The notes: generated by a model from the sequence alone, not told the origin. Counted from the stretch's first letter, positions 1-11,973 are shown. The stretch: DNA of 64,000 bases from Cristatella mucedo (GCA_009760855.2 WPIO01000003.1:2910001-2974000), one strand, 5' to 3'. Numbers and translations are program-made.

Positions 1-599
1 AGAACATGCATCCTTACATGGCGCCAACCCCAAGAACTCAATTTCTGGCAGTTGGGCTACGAAAAAGATTTTCTTTGCCCTAACTTTGCGCCACTTGAAT
101 GCGTAATTCTGTTTATACTTGGAATTGAATCCGTCGTGATTTTTTTGGCGTTCACGAAACAACTCGATACGTTGCGCTTACCCTGGTAGCCTTTTAGCAG
201 GTTTACCCCTTTTCCCCTCTGCGGATTTCCAGCTTACGATAAGCTTCAATCGACACACTTGGTAAGAACCTAGAATCCTTCACATTAACCAGTTGGCCAC
301 ATCGATGGAATGTAAAAAAATATCGACTTTTTGGATTAAAACTGATTAGTCAGTGCATTAGAAAAAGGACCATAAAGTTCTCGATGGGCTGGGGTTGTTT
401 TGATTAAAAACATCGGAGTAGTGGTATTCGTGCTCACAGTGCAAGCCTTATTGAAAATCTATATGTGCCTGCATATGGCGGAATTTAGATTCAGTAGTAC
501 AGAAAAGGATTGCTATTGAAAGCGAGAAGTGGCATGGCAGAAAGTTGATTTTAATTCCTTTCAATATCAACTGTTAACCAAAAAACGCCATAGGCTTAC

Positions 600-694
600 C
601 ATGAACTGATTATCGGGATCTGCTCCGTTTTCCGGTCCTGGTACACTATAGTACTGTGTGCTAAAGACGGGTAGTGTTAAACTTAGCGAATTGG
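600..694 (-). CDS. CTHRC1-like gene E, exon 2 (rest of gene beyond left edge)
   Basis: A 95-bp exon preceded on the minus strand by a T-rich tract ending GTAG and followed by the donor ATG|GTAAGC. Entry leaves two bases of a split codon and exit is in phase 0, so it encodes 31 whole residues. The segment reads LTLPVFSTQYYSVPGPE near its start and DPDNQFM at its end. Gene B exon 2 at 51.9 kb is clearly homologous (LALPVFNMQYY, then NPDSQLM) with identical phases. In CTHRC1-type secreted proteins such a segment would be the N-terminal part of the mature protein just after the signal peptide. This is inferred from position, because the signal exon was not found. Exons 3 and 4 are expected left of position 1. 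It could be an isolated remnant. Confidence 0.7.
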
Positions 695-2231
695 CTACAA
701 AAACAAAAACCGGTAAGGTAGCTCCACGATGTGCTCAACTTGACGTAGCTGCGACAATGGTAATGGTATGCCATCATAGTTTAGCATGTCGTTAGTTTCA
801 TGGTACTACTAGCCCATGCCGATAAAAAATCAGAGAAAACTCCGATTTTGGATTTTAGAGCTAGCCTGATTGCCCGCTAATAATGTATTTTTGAATAGCA
901 ATATTCGCGGAGTGCTTTGCCATTGAACAACTCTGGCTAGCAAATCCGCAGGGCCGACAATGTAAGGCAAGTTAGTTGCATTCAAATTTATATCGACTGA
1001 CGATGGCCATGTGATCAAAGTCTAGCACGAAGGTACACACAATACAGAAAATTGCAAATTATTGGTTTCCGGTAGAGCGCTGCACTTACAAGTTATGTTG
1101 CCGTAGGCCTTAGCTAAAGGTCGTGTAAATTCAATCGCAATGCTACCGTTCCTGCCACTTCAACCAGTGCATTTTGGGAAAGCAGACTATTTTAAATATA
1201 ACGGCACAGCGATGAGAAGTGCTTGTTTTCAAGACAACGAATAATGGACAAAACAATGTCTGTTGCATTATTTTAATTCCAGTAATTCGTTCAGCTTTAG
1301 ATTAAAGAGCACCAACTGCAACGCCTTGAAAGTAGACCTCGGGTTGTCAAGTATCTAGCAACTGTTTTTCTGTGTGACAAGACATTACCATGGGCAGGTG
1401 TCATGATTGGTAAGCCATCATACATTCACTGCCAACTCTGCAATTATATTTTCACGTGAAGTATTTTATAAGAACATGCTCTGGTCAATGAAACAGTATC
1501 TCAAATTAAGGAATTAGCTCTCATAGTTGCCTTGGAAAATTTGGTGTCTCTAATGGATCCTGATGGGTTTCTAAGAGGTCTTACCTCCTTTAGCACTGTA
1601 GGCCAGGCGTGTTACCACAGGCAGGGCTAGCCGCAGTGGACCAAATACCGTGGAGCAAGGAATGAATTGGGAGAGACATTGGTGCATTCCAGAAACCCGA
1701 CATACGGCTACCAACAAGCATCAAATGAGGCCGAATTATTAAAACAAATTAGTTTTAAACGATCTAAATTAGAAGCCGGCGGCGTCCGAGTGCCTTCAAA
1801 ATATTCCCCCCTCTATGCTGAGTCAAAGGTTAAAGCTGGTATCTCTCTAGGACCACTGCTAGAGAAAAGATGACTGGGTGAAATTAATTCACAGCGATGG
1901 AGACTCGAAGCTCAGAGAATATGGAGCTGACTATTGTGGATCGCAACAGCGTTTCACAAGCAGCTTGCAACAGCATTGCAACAGTGGCTAGAGCATCTCG
2001 GGCGATTGAAAGGGGAAAAGCTGTAAAGAATCTGTTTGAGACCGTCTAACAAAACTAATAATACGCACGAATTTCACGATCTTCTTTGAAGTCCACATCC
2101 TTGACGTTCATCTCGATACATAAAAGAAGCACACGAGAGCTCCCACGGGATAAAAGGGCAAGGCCAGCGCAAGTTCACCGTCATTTATTGGACTTTGAAG
2201 GCTACCACCAAGGAAAGTGATAGCAACGTAC
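695..2231. other. No confident gene; one short unidentified ORF
   Basis: Mostly AT-rich unassigned sequence between gene E exon 2 and a LINE. The plus strand is open from about 1631 to 1873 (about 80 codons, ending GPLLEKR then TGA), with charged residues and no recognisable domain, ATG or splice context. A minus-strand open stretch at 830-1018 is also unrecognised. Gene E exon 1 should lie here on the minus strand, but I could not find an ATG plus hydrophobic segment ending in a phase-1 donor. Confidence 0.3.
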
Positions 2232-3791
2232 TTTGTCATCATCAATTATTACCAGATCCTGCTACTCTGACCACATGCAGATCTCATTCAATCTACAGTG
2301 TGTGCCCACATCCTCCTCTACAATAACCTGTGAATCGCGAAACCTCAAGACCCTTGACATCGATGCTGTCCGTGAGAGAATATCTGCTTCACCACTGCTG
2401 CTCAGTCCTCCCTCCGATCTGTCATCATTGGTAGATAGCTACAACACGACACGAGCTGACACGCTCGACGAGTTTGCACCTCTGAAAAAGCGCACTGTGC
2501 ACCCCGCCCAGACGGCTTATGGTTTACCACAGACATTAAACTAGCCAGGTCTACTAAACGAAGGCTTGAAAAAGCATACAAAAGATCCGGACTAACTGTC
2601 CATCGACAGGCATATGAAGACTACTGTAGGACTTTCACGGTTTATACTCTCCCTCTTGCTGATGTGATTGCCAAGCACAATCTAGGCTTTCACTTCTATG
2701 CGGATGACACTCAGTTGAACCTTTGCTTTGATCCCTCCCAGCCTTCAAGCCCCTCAACTTCTCTCAACTCACTTGCTGCATGTATTGATGACATCTGCAC
2801 ATGGTTGGCAGCAAATTTTCTAAAACTAAACGATGACAAAACTAACTTACTAGTTATGCGCAAATCCAGTGTGATTCACAAATTGGAAAGGCTGCCGCTC
2901 AAAATTGGCTCTGCCAGCATATCTCGAGTTGAATCAGCTCGAAATCTAGGTGTCATATTCCAAAGCGACCTCTCGTTAGACGACCATATTAGCTCCACAG
3001 TCAAATCTGTCTATTTTCAGCTTCATAACATTGCTAAAATTCGGGCCTGTTTAGATAAAAATACCACGTCCAAGTTGGTCCATGCATTCGTGACATCTCG
3101 TCTCGACTTCTGCAACTCACTGCTCACTGGCCTACCAGCATGTGCGATCAGGCGATTGCAGCTGGTGCGAAACTCAGCAGCTAGGCTTGTCTGTCGTGAG
3201 CGTCGCAGTTGCCACATTACTCCACTTCTCGCCGACCTGCACTGGCTACCAGTCACAACGGATTGACTTCAAGGTTTTGTCGCTCACTTTTAGGTCCCTT
3301 CATTCTATGGCTCCAGCCTATCTGTCAGATATACTACCCCATCAGGCTAAGCATCGTGCCACCCGCTTTTCGGAATCCAACAGTCTAGAAATACCTCATA
3401 CAAACCTTAAATCCTTTGGAGACCGTGCATTTAGTTCATATGCTCCCAAAGCCTGGAACTCTCTCCCGACCTGCGTCAGAACATCCCCTGACCTGACCAC
3501 ATTTAAAAAGAACTTAAAAACACACCTATTTAGGACAGCATTTAGTGGGTGCGTGTGATTCGTCCTTGATGTGCTTATGCGTGCTGACACTGTGCATGCT
3601 GCCACTAAACACATTTGCATGCTGACCCTGTGCATGTCACCCCTAACGATATTATTCATTTTGTTTGTTTTTCAAGCATGATTTTACTTGCCATTCAATT
3701 GCATTTCACTTTGCAGCAAATGTAAAGCGCCTAGAAAGAGATTAAGTTCTCTGAGGGAGCTTTATCAAGTGCATTATTATTATTATTATTA
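2232..3791 (+). mobile_element. LINE-A (L2/CR1-type) copy, internally deleted, with 3' end
   Basis: Non-LTR retrotransposon remnant. It opens with the end of an AP-type endonuclease (the SDHMQISF motif, 2260-2290) and the linker before the reverse transcriptase (LDEFAPLKKRTVHP, about 2470-2510). At about 2640 it jumps straight to the RT core FYADDTQL (about 2695-2720), so the early RT domains are deleted. The thumb and C-terminal region follow (NFLKLNDDKTNLLVM, ARNLGVIFQSDLSLDD, LADLHWLPV, NSLPTCVRTSPDLTTFK), with a frame change near 3260. The 3' UTR carries the family stem-loop at about 3724-3762 and ends in (ATT)n at 3774-3791. It is a dead copy, but similar enough to the other copies to be fairly young. 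Confidence 0.92.
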
Positions 3792-4049
3792 ACGTGATGG
3801 CGTGATCAATATGACAACGTGAAGGGAGACAATTTGAATTTTTGGTACTCTTCTTTGAGGTACAACAAATGAAGCCGAAGAAGAGACGGGTACTTGTTAC
3901 CACTGTGGGTCAGCGTGGCTTTGAGAATCTCTGAATAACTTTCAATAAAAACGTGCCACCAACTATGACTGCAGGCTATTCCTAATCCATGAAACGGACT
4001 CTTACAGTCGTGACAGAAGCGGAACCTCTCTTTCCAGACGACAAGTGAC

Positions 4050-4050
4050 G

Positions 4051-4085
<35 letters not shown>

Positions 4086-4086
4086 A
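4050..4086. repeat. (CT)n microsatellite
   Basis: A run of CT dinucleotides with one CTTT interruption, read directly. Confidence 0.95.
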
Positions 4087-4462
4087 CCATCTATCTTTCT
4101 CTCTGTGATCTGCGACTTACACACCTATATCAAAACAAACTCTCCTCTTTGAGCTTTAGCTCAAAAACTCGGCATTGGACTTGGTAAGATCAAGATCTCT
4201 GCTTAATTTTCCAAGTTCTTTTTGGTTAGAATAGTGTGGGGTTTTCAGCGCAACTTCACCTCTAAAATTCCCGTCTAGATTCAAGTCTTTCTTGCTCTCC
4301 AACTCGTTTTTCTCTTGTCATGAAAGCTGGCCTCTCTGTGGAGATGATCTTCGAGAGGATATGGGGAGCGTAGATTAGTGCAGCACTAGCATTTCGGATT
4401 CAGAAATGCCAGAGTAAGTAATAGCAGGCGGATTCTTGCCATTCTTGAAGGCAAAATAACAC

Positions 4463-4790
4463 TGATAATAATTACAATAATAATAATAATAAACGTGAAC
4501 AGTTCTCTCACAGAACAGAATCTTTCTCTCGGCACTTTAGAGATGCTAGATAGAAAGCATTACCAAATGATAGGTGGAAACATCCGCAAGCAGCAACCGT
4601 AGTGTAAGCAAGCATTTACAAATAAAAGACGAATCACAAAGACTCACTAAATTCTCTAATTGACTAATGTGGTGTAAGCTTTTTTAAATGTAGTCATGTA
4701 AGGGGACGTTCTAACGTGCGTCGTTAGTGAGTTCCAGGCTTTGGGAGCATACGAACTAAAGGCACGGTCTCCAGAGGTTTTAAGGTACTC
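4463..4790 (-). mobile_element. LINE-A 3' fragment
   Basis: In reverse complement it ends in (ATT)n next to the LINE-A stem-loop. It contains the degraded C-terminal coding block GDRAFSSYAPKAWNSL and the 3' UTR. It is 5'-truncated and sits downstream of gene D. Confidence 0.85.
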
Positions 4791-5032
4791 TATTTTCATT
4801 TTCATGACGATATGATAACGTTTGATTAAATAATGATTCAATTTTAAGATTAAATGCAAAAATAATTTCGCACAAATTATATACATTCATTTATTAAACT
4901 CAGAATTTTGGCGATAGCTGCAGGTGAGGTTTTAAGGAAGTGGTAAATTTTTAATTCGTAATTGACTTGATCAAAAAAGAAAGGCTTGTCAGGAAATAAT
5001 GTCTTTTTTCTTTTCTTCGGATATATTTTTAA

Positions 5033-5049
5033 TTAAAAAATTGCACTTA
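5033..5049 (-). CDS. CTHRC1-like gene D, putative last coding exon (exon 5)
   Basis: Exon 4 of gene D ends in phase 1, so another exon is needed. Below it, the minus strand has TTCATGGGTAG followed by TAAGTGCAATTTTTTAA. Joined to the leftover G this gives Val-Ser-Ala-Ile-Phe-stop. The same string, TCATGGGTAG|TAAGTGC, occurs at the equivalent place below gene A exon 4 (54.32 kb), where it is the best shared block in otherwise diverged sequence. An AATAAA on the minus strand at 4890-4895 could be the poly(A) signal. The acceptor lacks a strong pyrimidine tract, so conservation of an intron element is the alternative. Confidence 0.5.
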
Positions 5050-5212
5050 CTACCCATGAAAAATATATAATAAAATATATTTGCTATGCAGCGTTATTTA
5101 AAATACAGCATGCAGCCACCTAATGAATATACTTGGCCGCTCACATCAGTCAGATTGAGTGAAAGTATAATGAATAAATAAATAAATAAATAAATATCTG
5201 TTTGTATCTTAC

Positions 5213-5365
5213 CTGTACTAGAAGCGATAAAGAGTTCATAGACCCACATTGACCTACTTGCTAGCCAGCCAGTACATGAGTCACTCACGCCCCAGCCAGG
5301 ACATGCTCCCACGACGATGGACACGGTTACGACGCCGGCTGGCAGAGCGAGGCAAAAACCGTCAA
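5213..5365 (-). CDS. CTHRC1-like gene D, exon 4 (C-terminal half of the globular domain)
   Basis: A 153-bp exon between the acceptor GTTTTAG and the donor ACAG|GTAAGA, phase 1 in and phase 1 out. It starts at VDGFCLALPAGVV and runs through VSIVVGACPGWGVSD and CTGWLASRSMWVYELF. These are the hallmarks of the last part of the CTHRC1 globular domain: D/E-G-x-C, VG-x-C, S/C-TGW and a final aromatic or hydrophobic strand. The frame is intact. It is closest to gene A exon 4. Because exon 3 of the same gene carries a frameshift (12.09-12.28 kb), this exon may no longer be translated in frame. Confidence 0.85.
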
Positions 5366-5899
5366 CTAAAACAATAAATGTTCACTTACTCTACCTGTGC
5401 AGCATATTTTATAAGGATTTTTTTTGAATTTACTATCTAGCAAACTATTAAAATCATTACAAATTAAAATGCAGTTTTTGTCTATTGTCAACGTAAGGCT
5501 AGCTAGCGTAAGCACTTCATCTTGTACTAGATTGATGTGCTGCCACTTGAAACGTGGAAACCATGATGAGAAGTAATTTGCATTCAAAACGTTTGTAATT
5601 TCATCATTTCTCAAAAAGCAGTGCCGCTTGTTATTATCTCAAAGCCGTAATGTATTTTATAGAGTTCACGTTAGGAAAGATTAGCAATTAGCTAGAATGG
5701 CGATCCTAAGGATTAAAGGTCAAGAATCATGAGCAGAAACTGTATTAGCTCTTCTCTCCACATCTACTCCCATTAATCACAAAGGCCCAGAGTCTAGGTA
5801 GGTGTACCGCTGGAAAGCACTCATAGCCTAAGTTAGTGGTAATACGAGCTTGACCTCCATCATTGGTAATTTAAAATTATTTTACACCCACAGGAAAAA

Positions 5900-6072
5900 G
5901 ATACTAGCTGATTTAACAGCCTCTTTTACATAGCGACAGAAAAAGTCTTTATGACTTTCACCACCACTTGCAGTGTTGATAAATAATTATCAACCGCAGG
6001 ATTCGAACCCAAAACCTCGGAACCGAGGTCGTGAAAAGTAACCGCCTTACCTAGGGTGCCATCATGGCTCAC
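5900..6072 (-). mobile_element. SINE-2, tRNA-derived, degraded copy
   Basis: In reverse complement it begins with a tRNA-like part: an A-box-like GGCACCCTAGGTAAGGCGG and a B box GGGTTCGAATCC. It continues into the family body, with a partly palindromic block, and ends TTAAATCAGCTAGTAT. Four other copies in the window share this layout. Confidence 0.85.
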
Positions 6073-8379
6073 CTGAAGTATTTTGATTGTACATCCAAAG
6101 TCGAGTAGTTTTTGTGCAGTGGTAAGCTCTATCCCATGTAAAACTTGTTATCCAGATCTGGTGAATTGATTTAATCTTTTACCTCCTGGGTCACTAATCA
6201 TTTAAGTTTCTTAGATGCGACTTATCCGAAAGAGATTAGTAAGTTGTGTAAATTGTTGATATCTGAAGTACGTTTTTTGATGAGTGATCTTAAAATCAAT
6301 GTTTTCAGAGGTAACTGTATTTACTGCTGTCATATTTACAACTATTTTAATTTTGCCAGCATCAGCTCCATGCAGCTCATAAGAGGAAATAAATGCAAGA
6401 GAAAATGGTCGATAAGATGAGTTGCCTTTTTAGCGTGGTAGACGAATTCACAAACGAGGGCAAAAAGACAGGCACGATGTTGGATAGTGAAGAAAAGCAG
6501 TGCGATGAAGGTTCTTAGCACGACAGAGACCGCAATGAAGGGATGAAATCCCTAAACTACAATTGACTCTACTTTCTCAGTGAAGATTTCGATGAAGTCC
6601 CTGCTAAATCACCCTTTGAATGAGTGAGCTTGATATGTTGTCCAGTAAGTGGTAAAGAAGACGACCGAGATTGAATATTGACACTTTTTATTAATTCATC
6701 AGTGATTACACTCCTTCTTTTAAAGAAAGGTTTGCATTAGCCTTAGCTAAAATAGATTCTGAAACCAAGGTAATTGTCAAATATCACGTTGTAGATATCG
6801 ATTGCCAATTTTCCGTCAGCCTTCTCAAGAATGCATTCATTTAGCAATCCTTCATTTCTTCGTTTTATCTGTCAACCAAAGTGTGCTTGGGCAGAGACGA
6901 GAATGTAATTTATTAAGTGGTGTATATTCACGAAGGACGTTAGTTGGTCATCCTTTGCAGCAAAACATCAAGGAGGGCTGTTGGTAGTTAAGCGTCGAAA
7001 GCGTCGAGCTACGGGCGCACGTGATGCTTGGCGGAGCATAATTACAATCACGAGAACTAAAAAAAAAATCGAATCTTTCTTTCACACGCAATTCTGGATG
7101 TCAAACATTAATTATCTTCCTGGGAGAATAGACTCCATCTCCTGACTATGAGATGCACAAAGGAGAGTCAACCGAGTGGTCGATAGAGTTCAGTCTTGCG
7201 AGAGCAGGTGAATAATGCCTTGTGTATAGATAGGAAGAGACGTGAACGTGAGCATTGGGCGAATTCAGATATTTAAAAAAAATTTGGTGCGAATAAGATT
7301 AAATATCAGAAAAAGTCGGAGATGAAGATGGCATTGCTGCTTGCTTAACGATAAATAACAGTTACAGCCGGCAACTTTCCATTAGCTGCATAGATGGCAA
7401 AAGAGTCAGAGATTAAAAAAGGCTCTTTCAGCAGGAACCAAGAAGGGCTTGAAATATAAAGATGGTCCGAAAACAAGCGCTAATCCACTACCAGTTTCCA
7501 GCGATAGCGTCTAAGACTTTGTATGAGATAAAGATGAGAAACCTGGGGTAGCATCGGTGGTCAACTTCAGCTTGGTTGCAATAATTCCGAAAATGTCAAG
7601 ATCACTATAAAGTAAGTATCAGGCTATAAAAATAACTGTTTATTTAAGGTCAGCCACGCACGCATTAACGTACATATCGAGGTGCGGTTGGGTCGTGCGT
7701 GTGCGCCTTACTGAGCTCATCATTGCTGGCACCGATGTCGGGCCCCTGGCTTCGAGGCGCTCGGTCGGCGTCAAGAGTGCCTATTCCAGAGGAAAAAGCT
7801 AAAAACTGTCGCCGAGGTTCTCATTGCTTTACATCTCACTAAAATAGAATGTACAGCCAAAGATTAGTGATGCACACAGTAGCATTTAAAAGATAGGAAG
7901 TATCATACTTAGGATAGTAAGTTGAAGCATTCTTGAAGAAAGTCATGGCCACCGGTTACTAAGATCTCTGGCTAGTAACGTGCAGTGAATACTGTTGAAG
8001 TACAGACCCAAAGCACTCTGGAACAAAAAAGAGATGCTCCCGGGGCAACGGGAAAGCTGGCGAGAACGGATGCGTCTCTGTCTGCCCAGGTAACAATTCC
8101 TCATGTATTTCAGATTTCTCTTGCCTCATTTTCATTCTGTGTGCAATAAATCTTTTTTCGTTATGGGTGATTTTCAAATTCATTTTGACGACTTAACAGA
8201 TGCCTTAAGTGCCAAAATTAGGGCATTGACTGACTCATTTTTTCTTGTGGCTCTCTTGGTTCTCTTGTGTGCATGACTCCACTCCCAACAAGAGACAGTC
8301 TCGATCAAATATTCTCATAAAAGTGTATGCCATCATGCCCTAGCATTACCTAACTCTGCTCGAATTTAGAGATTCAAGG
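6073..8379. other. Unassigned intron 3 sequence of gene D
   Basis: No CTHRC1-like exon, LINE or SINE was recognised here. A GC-richer island lies at about 7640-7790, and scattered short ORFs show no domain or splice support. The stretch lies between gene D exons 3 and 4, so it is taken to be intron with old undetectable repeats. Confidence 0.4.
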
Positions 8380-8770
8380 TCATTGCATGCAGCGACCAGA
8401 GCCAGAAGCCAGGTTCAATTTTCTTTGCATAGGAGGATTAGTGCTAGGGACGGCGAAATGACTAGATGCCGAGGAGTGGCTGGCGTGAGAGCACACACTG
8501 GAGGGGCAAGACAGTCGGATACGTACGCTGCTGCAAACGGGTGAAAGCACCTGTAACCCAGAAGGCGAAGATCTCGAAACGCTTCTACAATTTGTAGCAA
8601 CGGTACATAATTTAGTTAGGCACAGGCAGTGCCCTTGGGTAGCATGATGTGTCCCAGGGGCTACGTCCAACTGGCAAGGCTTGGCAGAAACATGGGCTAG
8701 AAATGCAATAGCACTAGGGGAATAAACTCGAAAAACCACAGCCGTGCGTGGTCGAACTGGATCGTCTCGT

Positions 8771-8870
8771 AGCCGACAGGATCGGCGACAGGATCGCTGA
8801 CATCACCATCGGCGACAGGACATCGACAGGACATCGGCGACAGGATCGCCGACAGCCGATTAGCGACAGG
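8771..8870. repeat. Minisatellite, unit about 12 bp (ATCGGCGACAGG)
   Basis: Imperfect tandem repeats of GGCGACAGGATC, GACAGGACATC and shorter variants. The repeat sits in a GC-rich block (about 8400-8900) that contrasts with the AT-rich surroundings. No coding frame in the block is convincing. Confidence 0.85.
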
Positions 8871-9084
8871 AGCCGCATGCAACGAAGACCTCGAAAAAGG
8901 CTGTAAGCGACGATTCTGCGTCAACTCGTGGGTAATTTAATGGTGATAATGGCAGAGTACAATCGCACTTGTAAACAACAGGCCTTAGCTCGGTCGTATG
9001 CATAGCTGGTGCTCGGATGATATTTAATTCTCGATACCTACAACACCAATAGCTAAGCAGCGAGTTAGGCCACCAGAGGATGAA

Positions 9085-9330
9085 TGATAATAATATTAAT
9101 ACGTTTGAATAGCGCTCTCAGAGAACTTAACCTCTTTCTGGGCGCTCTTCAAATGCTGTGAAGAAAGCATTATCGAATGGCTAGTGGTAGTATGCCCAAT
9201 GCCAATAAGCCTAACATAATTGGAGGTGACGTACGCACGGTCAGCATACTAATATGGCTAGTGGAATAATTCGTAGTGTCAGCATGCGTAAGCATATAAA
9301 GAACGAATCACAAGGACTCAAATTTCTGAA
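9085..9330 (-). mobile_element. LINE-A 3' tail, diverged
   Basis: AATAATATTAAT is followed by the LINE-A stem-loop in reverse complement (GCGCCCAGAAAGAGG, then TTCTCTGAGAGCGC). The 3' UTR blocks with repeated CAGCATGC-type words come next. Confidence 0.85.
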
Positions 9331-9422
9331 TAACACTTGGTTCTCACATAATCAGTACATTTTTTTAGCTGTCATTAAATTTAAGAAATGTTGGTGCTAT
9401 CTATTTGCGGATGTCAACAATA

Positions 9423-9617
9423 AAACAAATAAATAAATAAATAAATCCTAGCTGATTAAACAGCCTCCTTTTGTATAGCGACAGAAGAGCCTTTACGGCT
9501 ATCACCACCTCTTGCAGTGGCGATAAAGGACCGCCCACCGCAGGAATCAAACCCACGACCTCGGGAGCAAGGTCGTGAAAGCAACCATCTTACCTAGTGG
9601 GCCATCACGGCTCACCG
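9423..9617 (-). mobile_element. SINE-2, tRNA-derived, best-preserved copy
   Basis: The reverse complement starts at GGTGAGCCGTGATGGCCC, has A-box (TGGCCCACTAGGTAAG) and B-box (GGTTTGATTCC) promoter elements, and a body with AGCCGTAAAGGCTCTTCTG. It ends in CAGCTAGG followed by (ATTT)n, the simple tail left by target-primed integration. The B-box second G..TC core has a CpG-type change. Confidence 0.9.
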
Positions 9618-9639
9618 ACAATAGGTGCAGCAAGGAAGT

Positions 9640-9825
9640 TAAGAGAATCTGACATGCAGGAGGGCCGACAGTGATCCAAGAGACGGTACTACTGAGTGTC
9701 ATTGGCATAGAATTGACAGCCTAGATTGAGTCTGGCAATCGCATCGGCAAGAGGGAGAGTATACACCGTGAAAAAAAGTGGACCAAACGTACTCCCCTGA
9801 GGTACAACGTTCTTCGGTGATTCGT
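9640..9825 (-). mobile_element. LINE-A reverse transcriptase fragment
   Basis: The minus strand reads [22 protein letters not shown], then FYANDTQ, where active copies have FYADDTQ. One catalytic aspartate is therefore replaced by asparagine, and a stop follows. Confidence 0.85.
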
Positions 9826-10027
9826 CTGATGATGTTTATATGGTTTCATCAATGCTCTGGAGTCTCTCAGTGAGAAACAATTGAATCATTGTAGTGCTAC
9901 ATGCATATTTACTTTACATCTCTACATAATCCACGTTGAAAATATTAAATCTACGCGAAATAGGTAAGTTTTCCCCTTAAACGGAAGTCACTAACGATTT
10001 GCTAGCCTGCGATAATCCATAGCATGA

Positions 10028-11028
10028 GATAATAATAATAATAATAATTCACTTGATAAAGCGCCCTCAGAGAACTCAATCTCTCTCTAGGCGCTTTACA
10101 TTTGCTGTAAAGTGAAATGCAATTGAAAGGTAAGTAAAATCATGCTTGAAAAAACAAACGAAATGAATAATATGGTTAGGGGTGACATGCAGAGGGTCAG
10201 CATGCAAATGTGGTTGGTGGCAGCATGCATAGTGTCAGCACGCATAAGCACGTGAAGGACGAATCACGGGGACCCACTGAATGCTGTCCTAAATTGGTGT
10301 GTTTTTAGGTTCCTTTTAAATGTGGTCAGGTCAGGGGATGTTCTGACGCAGGTCGGGAGAGAGTTCCAGGCTTTGGGAGCACATGAACTAAATGCACGGT
10401 CTCCAAAGGATTTAAGGTTTGTATGAGGTATTTCTAGACTGTTGGATTCCGAAAAGCGGGTGGTACGATGCTTAGCCTGATGGGGTAGTATATCTGACAG
10501 ATAGGCTGGAGCCATAGAATGAAGGGACCTAAAAGTGAGCGACAAAACCTTGAAGTCAATTCGTTGTGACTGGTAGCCAGTGCAGGTCGGCGAGAAGTGG
10601 AGTAATGTGGCAACTGCGACGCTCACGACAGACAAGCCTAGCTGCTGAGTTTTGCACCAGCTGCAATCGCCTGATCGCACATGCTGGTAGGCCAGTGAGC
10701 AGTGAGTTGCAGAAGTCGAGACGAGATGTCACGAATGCATGGACCAACTTGGACGTGGTATTTTTATCTAAACAGGCCCGAATTTTAGCAATGTTATGAA
10801 GCTGAAAATAGGCGGATTTGACTGTGGAGCTGATGTGGTCGTCTAACGAGAGGTCGCGTTGGAATATGACACCTAGATTTCGAGCTGATTCAACTGGAGA
10901 AATGCTGGCAGAGCCAATTTTGAGAGTCAGCCTTTCCAATCTCTGGATCACACTGGGTTTGCCCATAACTAGTAAGTTAGTTTTATCATCGTTAAGTTTT
11001 AGAAAATTTGCTGCCATCCCAACGATCG
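10028..11028 (-). mobile_element. LINE-A copy, 5'-truncated, fairly young
   Basis: On the minus strand it starts at AANFLKLNDDKTNLLVMGK, runs through the thumb and C-terminal blocks (IGSASISPVESARNLGVIF, LADLHWLPVTT, DRAFSSCAPKAWNSLPT) and the 3' UTR, and ends in the stem-loop and (ATT)n at 10028-10048. One frame change lies near 10560. It is very similar to the copies at 2.2-3.8 and 37.1-38.3 kb. Confidence 0.92.
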
Positions 11029-11973
11029 CATGGGCGTGACCGCGACGCCATGTTGTACTGCCCCAACCAGAAACGTCCCTCTCCGCTTCAACTTAACTTT
11101 ACCTCTACGACTTTATTGGTTCGGACGCTACCCGTCTGCGTACAACCATCGCAGTTCTCTAAAGTTGCATGTGGGAGGGCTTCGTCGTTTTTCTTACATC
11201 GTGATTAGTACTTATATACTTGTATATGATATATATATATAATATACAAATAAGATCATATATATATATATATAATCTTTTGGCGCTGCCGAGGGTTTAT
11301 GGATTACTGAGTTTATGGTTTATTGAGGAATATGGGCTTATGAGTTTATGTTTGGATTGAGGGTGTGTTACAGCCTGCAGAGAAGGAGCAGTGGGAACGT
11401 GTTCACAGGAGATGACAGTCACGTGAGCCGTCGCGCTGCGAGCTCAATACACGGTCGTTCTTGGACATTCGGTTTTTCCGTGCCGTCGATTTCTAGATAT
11501 CGGGCGTCAAACTTCAATATAAAAGCCCATCTATACATATATAGTTCTTATTGGCCTTTATTGGATGTTTGATATCAGCGAGAACACTCGCGAGCGTTGT
11601 AAAAAATTCATTCGAGGCTCTTTGGAAACTATCGAGAGTCATTGCCGGGTGCAGCCGGCAAGAAAGGGGACGAGCATAGCTCAATCACTTTCGACCGCTT
11701 AGCAACGGTCAGCAACGGCTTGGACTTTTGCGGCAGTGCGTTCGGCTAAAGAAGCCAGCCCGCTGGACCTGTTGACCTCATTAGCGGCACAAATGTCGCT
11801 ACGGCGGCTGCGGGTCTCTGATGCCATATTGAGCTCGGAAGCCCAATGAACCCTCTCTCTGCGCCGTGAGTACCGGGTCTTTCCCGTGACTTCTGTGGAA
11901 GATGGAACCTTCGGTTAATGTGTACATGCTTATTTACGTGTGTGCCTGTGTGTTTGTACATGCAGGTATATAC

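Noticed and set aside
830-1018. Minus ORF with GPADLLARVV, considered as a Pao-type retrotransposon NPADLASR motif
   Set aside because: Only a few residues agree, and no neighbouring protease, RT or integrase motifs were found.
3023-3256. Minus-strand ORF inside the 2.2-3.8 kb LINE (also 10566-10799 and 37574-37840 plus)
   Set aside because: It recurs wherever the LINE does and lies opposite the reverse transcriptase frame: an antisense shadow.
5901-6075. Intact tRNA genes at the SINE-2 sites
   Set aside because: A- and B-box-like words are present, but the acceptor stems do not close and the same body and tail recur at five places, so these are SINEs.
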